Shown here: positions 8,441 through 22,992 of the stretch, in pieces
Layout of the letters: each line of letters begins with the position of its first letter
How positions within the stretch are numbered: the first letter of the stretch is position 1
Origin: Longimycelium tulufanense
GTDB lineage: Bacteria; Actinomycetota; Actinomycetes; Mycobacteriales; Pseudonocardiaceae
Length of the DNA: 64,000 nucleotides
Direction: 5' to 3'
Assembly: GCF_014645795.1 (NCBI RefSeq)
Contig: NZ_BMMK01000012.1
Span: 68,118 to 132,117 of the forward strand
Translations under genes and position numbers: made by a program
The notes under the pieces: generated by a model
The model's input: only the letters and a program-made list of their open reading frames with translations
Database searches by the model: none
What the model was told of the DNA's origin: nothing

Positions 8441-10515
8441 CACGGAGCAGACCGCAATCGCGACTGGCCGCGCTGGGCGGGCTGGCCGTGCTGGTCACCG
8501 CCCTCGTGCCAGCCCTGGCCACCCAGGCCGCCGCCGAGGAGAACCTGGTGCGCAACCCCGGCGTGGAGAACGTCGACAACGGTGCCGCCGACTGCTGGGA
8601 GGACGTGGGGTGGGGTGACAACCGCTACTCGGCCGGGTTGAGCTCGCAGGCCCACGGTGGATCCAACGCATTACGGGTCTCGCTGACCGAGCGCACCAGT
8701 GGAGACCGGAAGTTCCTGCAGCGCCAGAACGCCACCTGCGCTCCGAAGGTCACCGCAGGCCACCAGTACGACCTGAGCGTGTGGTACATGACGACCACGC
8801 CAAACACGGTCGTGACCGCGTTCCGGCACGATGTGGAGAAGGGCTGGCAGTACTGGACCGACCTGGCCACGCTCCCGGTCAGCGACACCTATCGAGCCGC
8901 GGTCGTGCGCACTCCTGCGGTTCCTGCCGGAACCGACCACATCGCCTGGGGTGTAGCGATCTACGGTCCGGGGGAGCTGGTCACCGACGACTACTCGACG
9001 ACCGAGGTGAGGAAGGACAGGAAGAAGCCGCAGCCCTGCTCGGCCGAACAGGGCTGTGCGCAGGGCTCCTGGGAGGTTGCCTCCTACCGGGCCCCGGTTC
9101 GCGGTATCCACTCCGTCTTGTTGCATACGGGCAAGGTGCTGCTGATCGCGGGATCGGGCAACGATCCGTCCGCTTTTGCGGCCGGCAGCTTCAGTACCAC
9201 GGTCTACGACCCGGCCACGCACGAGTTCACTCCCGTGGACACTCCGGAGGACCTGTTCTGTGCTGGCCACACGCAGCTTCCGGACGGGCGCGTGCTGGTG
9301 ATGGGCGGCAACGGTGCCTACCCCACGGAGGATGGCAGCCGTGGCTACACGGGCCTGCGCAGCTCCTACGTGTTCGACCCGAAGACGAACGCCTACCAAC
9401 GGGTCAACAACCTCAACGATGGACACTGGTACCCATCGGCGACCGCGCTCGGAAACGGTGACGTCCTGTCGCTCGGTGGCCTCAACGAGCGGGGCGACGG
9501 CAGCGTCACCGTCGAGCATTACTCTCACGAGCAAGGCCGCTGGTTGGGCACCGGGGAGATTCGCCAGAACTGGAAGTTCTGGGGGCTGTACCCGGCGATG
9601 ATCCTCATGCAGGACGGGCGACTGTTCTATACCGGAAGCCACGTGTTCGGAAATGGCCTGCCCGGCACCGGTGCCTCGATCTACGACCACCGTAGCGGTG
9701 AGGTGCACGACGTCCCCGGGCTGCAGGACAAGGACAACCGCGACCAGTCGATGAGCGTGCTCCTGCCTCCCGCGCAGGATCAGCGGGTGCTGACCCTGGG
9801 TGGCGGCAACATCTACTCCAACGTGGATGCCAATCGGCACACCGACATCATCGACCTGAAGCAGGCCAACCCCCGATATGAGCCCGGTCCGCGGATCCCG
9901 CTGGGCCACAACGCCGACGGCTCCCCGCAGCAGGACCACCAGGGAAAGATGTACATCTCGGCGGTGCTCCTGCCGGACGGCAAGGTGTTCGAGACCGGCG
10001 GTGCCCTGCACAACCGTGCTGACGAGGTGTTCGAGGCGTCCATGTTCGATCCGCTCACCAACACGTTCACTCCGGGAATGGCGACCGACCCGGTGCCTCG
10101 GGGGTACCACTCCTCGGCGTTCCTGCTCCCGGACGGCCGGGTGATGGCGGTGGGGAACAATCCCGGCGACGGTTCCTTCGACCAACGGCTGTCCTTCTAC
10201 TCGCCGCCTTACCTGTTCCAGGGGCCGCGGCCCCGGATCACCGAGCTGGCCAGCCAGGAGTGGCGCTACGGCAGCACCCAGCACATCACGGTGGACCAGC
10301 AGGTCAGCCGAGCCGCCCTGATCCGACCCGCAGCGGTGACCCACTCCTCGGATCCCAACCAGCGGTACGTCGCGTTGCCGATGACCGTGCGGGGGAACGA
10401 AATCGACCTCAACGTCACCAGCAACCCGAACCTGGCCCCTCCCGGCTGGTACATGTTGTTCGTGACCAACGACAAGGGCGTTCCGTCGGTGGCGAAGTGG
10501 GTGCATCTGACATGA
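8437..10515 (+). CDS. Secreted copper radical oxidase, galactose oxidase/GlxA-like
   Basis: A 692-residue exported protein: signal peptide (residues 1-34, cleavage near ATQAAAEE), an N-terminal jelly-roll resembling a carbohydrate-binding module (about 36-190), a kelch-repeat propeller (about 210-575) and a C-terminal DUF1929 domain. All galactose-oxidase copper ligands can be located by motif: C275 (LFCAGH) and Y332 (HWYPSA) for the Cys-Tyr cofactor, Y557-H558 (RGYHSS), and H636 (VTHSSDPNQR). This family oxidises primary alcohols or aldehydes to aldehydes or acids with production of peroxide. In Streptomyces, GlxA acts on the CslA-made glycan at hyphal tips. The start overlaps the GT39-like stop (ATGA) and the stop overlaps the next start (ATGA). 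The second-sphere tryptophan cannot be aligned with certainty. Confidence 0.93.
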   Translation: MTRSRPQSRLAALGGLAVLVTALVPALATQAAAEENLVRNPGVENVDNGAADCWEDVGWGDNRYSAGLSSQAHGGSNALRVSLTERTSGDRKFLQRQNATCAPKVTAGHQYDLSVWYMTTTPNTVVTAFRHDVEKGWQYWTDLATLPVSDTYRAAVVRTPAVPAGTDHIAWGVAIYGPGELVTDDYSTTEVRKDRKKPQPCSAEQGCAQGSWEVASYRAPVRGIHSVLLHTGKVLLIAGSGNDPSAFAAGSFSTTVYDPATHEFTPVDTPEDLFCAGHTQLPDGRVLVMGGNGAYPTEDGSRGYTGLRSSYVFDPKTNAYQRVNNLNDGHWYPSATALGNGDVLSLGGLNERGDGSVTVEHYSHEQGRWLGTGEIRQNWKFWGLYPAMILMQDGRLFYTGSHVFGNGLPGTGASIYDHRSGEVHDVPGLQDKDNRDQSMSVLLPPAQDQRVLTLGGGNIYSNVDANRHTDIIDLKQANPRYEPGPRIPLGHNADGSPQQDHQGKMYISAVLLPDGKVFETGGALHNRADEVFEASMFDPLTNTFTPGMATDPVPRGYHSSAFLLPDGRVMAVGNNPGDGSFDQRLSFYSPPYLFQGPRPRITELASQEWRYGSTQHITVDQQVSRAALIRPAAVTHSSDPNQRYVALPMTVRGNEIDLNVTSNPNLAPPGWYMLFVTNDKGVPSVAKWVHLT

Positions 10516-10997
10516 GGGACTCGCGGCGGAACCGAGCGATCATGCTCGCGTCCGTGCTCGCCGTCGGGATCGTGGTGGCGATCGCGACCGTGCTGTACCC
10601 CGAGAGCGAGGAACACGGGGCCCCTGGGGCCTCCGGCCGAGCCGAGCCACACGTGCTGCCTTTCGCCCAGCCCTCCATGGAAAGCGGCGCTGCGTCGATG
10701 AGCCAGCCGGCGACACGGGTGCCGTCCGTGCCGTCAGCCCAAGGTGCGAAGCCGACTTCCACGACGGGACGTCCACCAGCGCCGTCGGCGGCTGTCCCGG
10801 TGCCGGCGAACAACGACGGATGCGACCACACCTACGGGGAACGGAACCAGTGCGTGCCATGGAACTTCCCGGACCGTGTGGCCGACGGCTGTCAGTGGTT
10901 GCGGGAACGCGGTTTCGGCTCGCTGCGTGTGCACGGGCGTGACCGGCACGGGCTGGACCGCAATGGCGACGGCATAGCCTGCGGGGACGGCGACTGA
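10512..10997 (+). CDS. Membrane-anchored Excalibur calcium-binding domain protein
   Basis: A 161-residue protein with one N-terminal membrane anchor or signal (residues 9-28), a Ser/Pro/Ala-rich linker (about 30-95), and a C-terminal Excalibur-like domain with NNDGCDHTYGERNQCVPWNF and the EF-hand-like ending DRHGLDRNGDGIACGDGD. Excalibur domains are small extracellular modules with a DxDxDGxxC calcium-loop signature. The start overlaps the GlxA-like stop as ATGA, so it is translationally coupled to the oxidase and is the last gene of the operon. It may tether or accompany the oxidase or its glycan at the cell surface. The function is inferred from position only. Confidence 0.83.
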   Translation: MRDSRRNRAIMLASVLAVGIVVAIATVLYPESEEHGAPGASGRAEPHVLPFAQPSMESGAASMSQPATRVPSVPSAQGAKPTSTTGRPPAPSAAVPVPANNDGCDHTYGERNQCVPWNFPDRVADGCQWLRERGFGSLRVHGRDRHGLDRNGDGIACGDGD

Positions 10998-11007
10998 CAG
11001 AGGGGAC

Positions 11008-11056
11008 GGCACCGGCCCGGCGCGCTGGCCGCAGGCACCCTGCCGGAGCCGGTGCC
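11008..11056 (+). terminator. Putative terminator of the glycan operon
   Basis: GGCACCGGC (11008-11016) pairs exactly with GCCGGTGCC (11048-11056), eleven bases after the Excalibur gene stop. The intervening 31 bases are themselves G/C-rich and can fold further. No U-tract follows, as is common in actinomycetes. Confidence 0.5.
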
Positions 11057-11220
11057 ATCCCACCCGCAGCCCGCTCGACCTCGCACACCTGTTCAGCAGG
11101 TGATGGTTTCCGTTGGGTCAGGACACTCGCGCCGGGCACCGTGATGAGCGTGCGGCCCAGCCCGCACTGGCTCGCCGGTGTCCGGGATCCCCCTCGGCCA
11201 CCGACACCGCCCCGTCCGGG

Positions 11221-11487
11221 TCAGCTCACGACCTCGTCCACGTAGCACCAACGCCAGGTCTCGCCGGGCTCGTAGGAACGCATCACCGGGTGGCTGGTGT
11301 CCTGGAAGTGGGTGGTCGCGTGCCTGCCCGGTGAGGAATCGCAGCAGCCGATGTGACCGCAGGACAGGCACATCCGAAGTTTCACCCAGTCGCGGCGGTG
11401 CTGGGCAAGGCATTCCGCACAGCCGTCCGTTGGGGGCGCCGGTTCGGCGTCCGAGGGTGCGGCGGCGAGATGTTCGCAGGTGGCCAT
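11221..11487 (-). CDS. UBP-type zinc finger protein
   Basis: An 88-residue protein that is essentially one UBP-type (ubiquitin-hydrolase-like) zinc finger. The ligand pattern is visible as TCEHL near residue 4, CAEC near 23-26, CLSCGHIGCCDSS near 40-52, and then GRHATTHFQDTSHPVM. The family is widespread as stand-alone proteins in actinobacteria, which lack ubiquitin, and its ligand there is not known. The ATG at 11487 is the only start placing the CEH ligand pair at the N-terminus and has GGGAGGACCCG upstream. It stands alone, between the end of the glycan operon and the end of the PKS. Confidence 0.88.
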   Translation of the reverse strand: MATCEHLAAAPSDAEPAPPTDGCAECLAQHRRDWVKLRMCLSCGHIGCCDSSPGRHATTHFQDTSHPVMRSYEPGETWRWCYVDEVVS

Positions 11488-11753
11488 CGGGTCCTCCCGG
11501 GTTGGCGGTGCCCCTGGCGAACGGGGGCCGAACAGCGTGCGCTGCGAGCACCCATCCTCTCCCCGGCACGGGTTGGTCGCACCCCGAACGAAAACAGCCC
11601 GTGGCGGCTGGAATATCGCCGGTGTTGCGTCCCGGCCGCTTGGCAGGGCGCTTCCCCACAGGCCGCGGTCACCGCGGTGGACCGGGCACCGGAGCTGTTG
11701 CCCCCGTGCCGACGAGTGGGCACCGCAGTGCCGGATACCGGTGCCGGACACAG

Positions 11754-11787
11754 AGAGCCGCCGCCCGGCGCGGTGGGCGGCGGCTCT
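11754..11787 (-). terminator. Terminator hairpin downstream of the PKS operon
   Basis: AGAGCCGCCGCCC (11754-11766) and GGGCGGCGGCTCT (11775-11787) form a perfect 13-bp stem with an 8-base loop. It starts 16 bases after the PKS stop on the minus strand. The rest of 11488-11802 shows no gene. Confidence 0.8.
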
Positions 11788-11802
11788 CCTTTCCAGGGAG
11801 GG

Positions 11803-18428
<6,626 letters not shown>

Positions 18429-18432
<4 letters not shown>

Positions 18433-20192
18433 CGGGCGCCCTCCTCGTCGCGATAGGCGCCGCTGAGGTACCGCTTCCGGGTCGCCGCCCGGGCGATCTT
18501 GCCGCTGGAGGTGCGGAGCACCTCGCCCGGACGGGTCAACACGAAGTCGTGCAGCGCGAGGTCGTGGTGCTCGCCGACGGCCAGCCGCACGGCCCGCGCG
18601 ACCTCGGCGGGGTCGAGCTGGTCGGGCTCGGCGTGCCGGGAGTGCTCGGCGACCACGACCACGGCCTCGGCATCACCTTCGGCCACGGCGAACGCGGCGA
18701 CGTGGTCCCGCCGGATCGCCGGGTGCGCCTCCTGCGTGGTGGCCTCGATGTCGTGCGGGTAGTGGTTCTTGCCGTCGACGATGATGAGGTCCTTCATCCG
18801 CCCGGTGATGTAGAGCTCGCCGTCGTGGTAGACGCCGAGGTCCCCGGTGCGCAGCCAACCCCGCGCGGGCAGGTCGGCCGGGCCGTCGGCGAGCCGGCCG
18901 TCGAAGGTCTCGGCCGAACGCTCCGGCTGCTGCCAGTAGCCGTCGGCGACGTTCGGGCCGTGGATCCACACCTCGCCGACCGTGTTGTCCGGCCGGATGG
19001 CTCCGGTGTCGGGGTCGACGATCAGGACGTGCTGCCCGACCGGCACCCCGGCGGAGACCAGTCTCACCGCGCCGCGGGCGGTGTCGGCCACCGGGTCGGC
19101 ACGTCGCACGCCCAACCCCTCGCGGTCGAAGCTCGTGATGCGTGGCGGCCCGGCGGGCGTGGTGCTCACGAAGACGGTGGCCTCGGCGAGCCCGAACGAC
19201 GGCCGGTGTGCCTGTGCGGCGAAGCCGTGCGGGCCGAAGGCGGCCAGGAAACCCTCGATCGCGCCGGCCCGCACCGGCTCGCTACCGTTGCACGCCACCC
19301 GCACATTCGACAGATCCAATGTGGACCGCTCTTCCGGCTTGACCTTGGCGGCGGCGTACTCGTAGGCGAAGTTCGGTGCCGCCGTCGCGACATTCGGGTA
19401 GTCGCTGAGCTGGCGCAGCCACCGCATCGGACGCCGCAGGAACGCGAACGGCGTGGTGAACACCGAGTGTGCGCCCACCGCCAGCGGCAGGGCCAACAGC
19501 AGGACCAGGCCCATGTCGTGGAAGAACGGGATCCAGCCGGCGAAGGTGGTGGTTTCGTCGACACCGTAGGCATGCCGCGCCTGCGCAACGTTGGCCGCGA
19601 CGGCGCGGTGGGTGATGACCGCCCCGGCCGGCCGGCGCGTGGAGCCCGAGGTGTACTGCAGGTAGGCGGGCTCGTCCAGGGAGACCGACACAGGCTCGAA
19701 GTCCCGCCCCAGCGCCGGGTCCACGCTGTCCACCGCGATGATCTGCTTGGGGCGCGGTACCGGCTGGCCGTCGGCAAGCTGGCGCACCGTGTCCAGGGCC
19801 TGCTCGGAGGTCAGCCACACCTCGGGATCGCAGTCGGCGAGCGCTCCCACCAGCCGGTCGCCGTGCGTGCTCACCTCGGGGGCGAACAGCGGAACCGCAA
19901 CCGTTCCGGCGTACAGCGCACCCAGGAACGCCACGACGTAGTCCAGGTCCTGGGGAGCGAGCACCGCGACCCGCTGCCCCCGCGTGGTCACCTGGCTGAG
20001 CCGGGCGGCGACGGCCCGCGCCCGGCGGTCGAGCTGCCGCCAGGTGTAGCTGTGCGCGACACCGTCGCGATTCGTGGTGTAGTCGATGAAAGTGAACGCC
20101 ACCGTGTCCGATGTGGCGTGACCGGCGATGCTGGTGGTCAACGGCTCCGGCGTGGCTGCGGTGCTGGATGTGGCGGTGTCGGGGAAAACCAT
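18429..20192 (-). CDS. Fatty acyl-AMP ligase (FAAL, FadD32-like)
   Basis: A 587-residue adenylate-forming enzyme. The AMP-binding core appears as YLQYTSGSTRRPAGAVITH (about residues 176-194), with PNFAYEYAA, FGLAEATVFVS and RTGDLGVYHDGELYITGR following in family order. The YTSGSTRRPAGA form and the length fit FAALs, which load fatty acids as acyl-AMP onto a PKS carrier and do not make acyl-CoA. The lysine in LRTSSGKIARAATRK near the C-terminus is the expected adenylation lysine. The ATG at 20192 is used, and a GTG two codons upstream is possible. The stop overlaps the PKS start (ATGA), so it should load the PKS N-terminal ACP. Acyl chain length is unknown. Confidence 0.92.
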
Positions 20193-20521
20193 GGTCACCC
20201 ACCTCGGGGGAAGAAGGTTGGAGCAACGGTTTCTCAGCGCACGGAGAAATAGGCGGCCCATTCCCCCGGCACGCCGACCATTTCCGGGCTCCGGCGGCGG
20301 CGCGGCGGAAATGATCTCGACTGCGGGTATGGCCGGGCCTCATCGCCCAGGAACTGATCCGTCGGGACGGATGCCGAGAGACTAACCAGCGAACAAAACG
20401 AAGCGCAACTGTTACGATCTGTGAAGCATCGCACCGACCCGCTCAGCACCCAATTCGATCTGTTTCAGTTACCGCACAGGAAAGGGTCGTTAAAAAAACG
20501 TTCTAATCTTGCCGGGCGAGT
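20193..20521 (-). other. Intergenic region upstream of the FAAL-PKS operon
   Basis: No gene is seen. This stretch separates the end of the esterase gene from the FAAL start and is locally A/T-richer (20385-20510), consistent with a promoter region. A candidate promoter is listed separately. Confidence 0.6.
20379..20408 (-). promoter_or_regulatory. Candidate promoter of the FAAL-PKS operon
   Basis: On the minus strand TTGCGC (20408-20403) and TAGTCT (20384-20379) are separated by 18 bases, which approximates a vegetative actinomycete promoter. Its -10 lies about 190 bases upstream of the FAAL start. Confidence 0.3.
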
Positions 20522-21412
20522 TCAAGCGACCTTGAGGGCATCGGCAACGAAGGGCCAGGAGCGCTCCAGCGCGCGCTGCCAGGTCGGCCAGTCGTGCGTT
20601 CCCGGCACGCGGAGCAACTGCGCCGGCATGCCCAGCGCGGCGAGCCGGCCGGCGAGGTCGGCGGTGCTCGCGGCGACCACCGCCTCCATCAGCCCGGAAC
20701 CGCGCACCCGCGGGTCGCCGGGCGCGGGCCGGCCGGTACCGGCGGTCAGCAGCACCCGGGTGCCACGCAGGGCGGACGCCAGGTGGTACGGGTCGTGCGC
20801 CCGCCAGCGCTGGCGGGACCGCCACGGCGACCCCCACAGCGCGAACGGTCGCTCCCGCTGCCGCACCATCAGCCAGCCGATCAGGGCCGACATGCCGGCA
20901 CGGGTGGTGTGGAGCAGGCCGCTGTAGGAGACCGCGACGGTGAACAGCCCCGGGTGGCGCGCGGCGTACCGGATGGCGCCGTGGCCGCCCATGGACACCC
21001 CGGCCACGGCGCGGGGGCCGCCGGCGGCGTACCGCTGCGCCAGCACGGCGGGCAGCTCGCCGAGGTGGAAGCTCTCCCAACGCGGGACCACGCCGTGCGA
21101 GTCCGGGCCGAGCCAGTCGGAGTAGAAGCCCATCGGGCCGGCCTCGGGCAGCACCACGAGCGCGTCCAACTCCGCGGCCCGCGCCGGCAGGTCGGTCTTG
21201 TGGATCCAACAGTCCGGGCCGTCATCCGCGCCGTGGAGGAAGTAGAGCGTCGGCCACCGCCGGTTCCCGCGCGCATTCCAGTCGCGCGGGGTCAGCAGCG
21301 CAACGGTCACCACCCTTTGCAGGCTGGCCGACCGCAGTTTCAGCTCGAGAACGCGATCATCAAGCCAGCTCTCCGCGACCACTTCCGTCGACGACGGCGG
21401 CGCACAACGCAT
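20522..21412 (-). CDS. Antigen 85-like alpha/beta-hydrolase esterase
   Basis: A 296-residue esterase of the Esterase D/antigen 85 group. It shows WPTLYFLHGADDGPDCWIH, the nucleophile elbow GVSMGGHGAIRYA, and a C-terminal GTHDWPTW with the catalytic His. The order resembles mycolyltransferases of Corynebacteriales, which move acyl chains between trehalose lipids and the wall. The ATG at 21412 is preferred (GGTGG just upstream). The frame stays open to 21487 and beyond without a ribosome site. Neither version shows a convincing signal peptide, unlike true Ag85 proteins, so its location is uncertain. It sits between the FAAL-PKS operon and two exporters, suggesting it acts on the PKS-derived lipid ester. 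Confidence 0.8.
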   Translation of the reverse strand: MRCAPPSSTEVVAESWLDDRVLELKLRSASLQRVVTVALLTPRDWNARGNRRWPTLYFLHGADDGPDCWIHKTDLPARAAELDALVVLPEAGPMGFYSDWLGPDSHGVVPRWESFHLGELPAVLAQRYAAGGPRAVAGVSMGGHGAIRYAARHPGLFTVAVSYSGLLHTTRAGMSALIGWLMVRQRERPFALWGSPWRSRQRWRAHDPYHLASALRGTRVLLTAGTGRPAPGDPRVRGSGLMEAVVAASTADLAGRLAALGMPAQLLRVPGTHDWPTWQRALERSWPFVADALKVA

Positions 21413-21568
21413 TTCCACCACCCCTCGAGGTGCGAACAACAGTAGAAGAGCAATATCGCGATTCCCTTCCGGTGAGACGTACGTCATAGTCGGGTCCGGG
21501 CCGAGACCGGCAGGATTGGGTTCGGTCGGTAGCTTTTTTGGTCCTTCGCCACGGCGAAAGGCGGCTCC

Positions 21569-22972
21569 ATGACGAACCATCACCGGTTGAATTCCCCGAA
21601 ACGGCCGTGGGCCACGCTGGTCGCCGTGGCGGTGGGCGGGGTGATGGTCGGCCTGGACGGCACGGCACTGGCCATCGCCGGTCCGAACATCGCCCGCGAT
21701 ATCGGCGCCTCCCTGGGCGAGTTGCAGTGGATCGCCAACGCCTACCTCGTCACGCTCGCCGTCGGTCTGCTGCCGGCGGGGCGGTTGGCCGACCGGGTCG
21801 GCAGGCGCAAGATCTTCTTCGTGGGGGTCGCCGGTTTTGGCCTGATGTCGTTGGGAATCGCGTTCTCCAGCAGCGTGGCCGCACTCGTCGTGCTCCGTGC
21901 GTTGCAGGGCGTGAGCGGTGCACTCCTGCAGCCCGCGGCGCTGGCGTTGCTGCGCGCAGCGTTTCCCAAGGAGCGCCTGGATCTCGCGCTCGGGGTGTGG
22001 GGTGCGGTGAACGCCGCGGCGATCGCCGGCGGTCCACTCGTCGGCGGTGTCGTGGTACAGGGTTTCGGTTGGCCCGCGGTGTTCCTGCTGAACGCGCCGC
22101 TCGCGGTGCTGTCCCTCGGGCTGGCGTGGTGGACGGTCGCCGAGTCACGCTCGGAGGCAGGCCAACGCGGCGGGCTGCGCGCCCTCTTCCGGTTCCCCGC
22201 CGTCCGCGTCGGGACGGTCCTGATCGGCCTGAGCTTCTTCGCGATCTTCGGGCTGCTCTTCTTCCTGACCCTCTACCTGCAGAACGTGCGTGGGCTGGAC
22301 CCGATCGGCGCGGGTGGCTGGTTGTTGCCACTCACCGCCGTGGTCGTGCTGAGCGCCCCGCTGGGTGGTGTCCTTACCGGACGGTTCGGTCCGCGATGGC
22401 CGGCGGCCGGCGGGATGCTGGTACTCGCGGTGGGGCTGTTCGGTCTCTCCCGCCTGTCCGCCGACACCGGATTGGCGGACTACGTGCCCTCGGCGTTGCT
22501 CTGCGGTCTCGGTGCGGGTGTGGCCCTGGTGGCGGGAACCGAGGCGATCGTCGGCACCGCCCCGACCACCATGGCCGGGTTGGCCTCCGCCGTCCAGCAG
22601 GTCGCCACCCAGCTCGGTGGGGTGTGCGGCATCGCCGTGCTCAGCGGTGTGATGTCCTGGCGGGTCGCGGACGTTCTTCCCGAGCGGTTGCGGGACTTCG
22701 CCGTGCCCGATGTCCTCGGCGGGCCCACGATGGGTGCGGCCTCGTCGATCGCGCAGGGAACCGTCCCGATCCCGCCGGGGACCGCGACCGCGGTAGCGAG
22801 CCAGGTCGTCGAGGCGGGACACTCGGCGTTTCTCAGCGGGCTCACCGCGTGCCTCCTGGTCGCCGCGGCCACGATCATGCTCGCCGGCCTCATCGCCGCG
22901 ACGCTCCCGCCCTCGCGGCGACCAGCGGCATCGGTGGCGACCAGCCAGGGCAGTCACCAGCCCGCCAGCTGA
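21569..22972 (+). CDS. MFS drug/metabolite exporter, DHA2 (14-TMS) family
   Basis: A 467-residue membrane protein with about fourteen hydrophobic segments. Motif A appears as GRLADRVGRRKIFF near residue 70, and LQWIANAYLVTLA marks the usual second helix of EmrB/QacA-type exporters. The family couples export to proton influx. It is divergent from the esterase gene and convergent with the MmpL gene, so it lies inside the lipid locus on its own transcript. It may export the lipid or a precursor, or give self-resistance. Substrate is not predictable from sequence. The ATG at 21569 is followed directly by a typical cytosolic N-terminus. Confidence 0.9.
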   Translation: MTNHHRLNSPKRPWATLVAVAVGGVMVGLDGTALAIAGPNIARDIGASLGELQWIANAYLVTLAVGLLPAGRLADRVGRRKIFFVGVAGFGLMSLGIAFSSSVAALVVLRALQGVSGALLQPAALALLRAAFPKERLDLALGVWGAVNAAAIAGGPLVGGVVVQGFGWPAVFLLNAPLAVLSLGLAWWTVAESRSEAGQRGGLRALFRFPAVRVGTVLIGLSFFAIFGLLFFLTLYLQNVRGLDPIGAGGWLLPLTAVVVLSAPLGGVLTGRFGPRWPAAGGMLVLAVGLFGLSRLSADTGLADYVPSALLCGLGAGVALVAGTEAIVGTAPTTMAGLASAVQQVATQLGGVCGIAVLSGVMSWRVADVLPERLRDFAVPDVLGGPTMGAASSIAQGTVPIPPGTATAVASQVVEAGHSAFLSGLTACLLVAAATIMLAGLIAATLPPSRRPAASVATSQGSHQPAS

Positions 22973-22992
22973 CATGCCAGCCAAGCGCCCGG

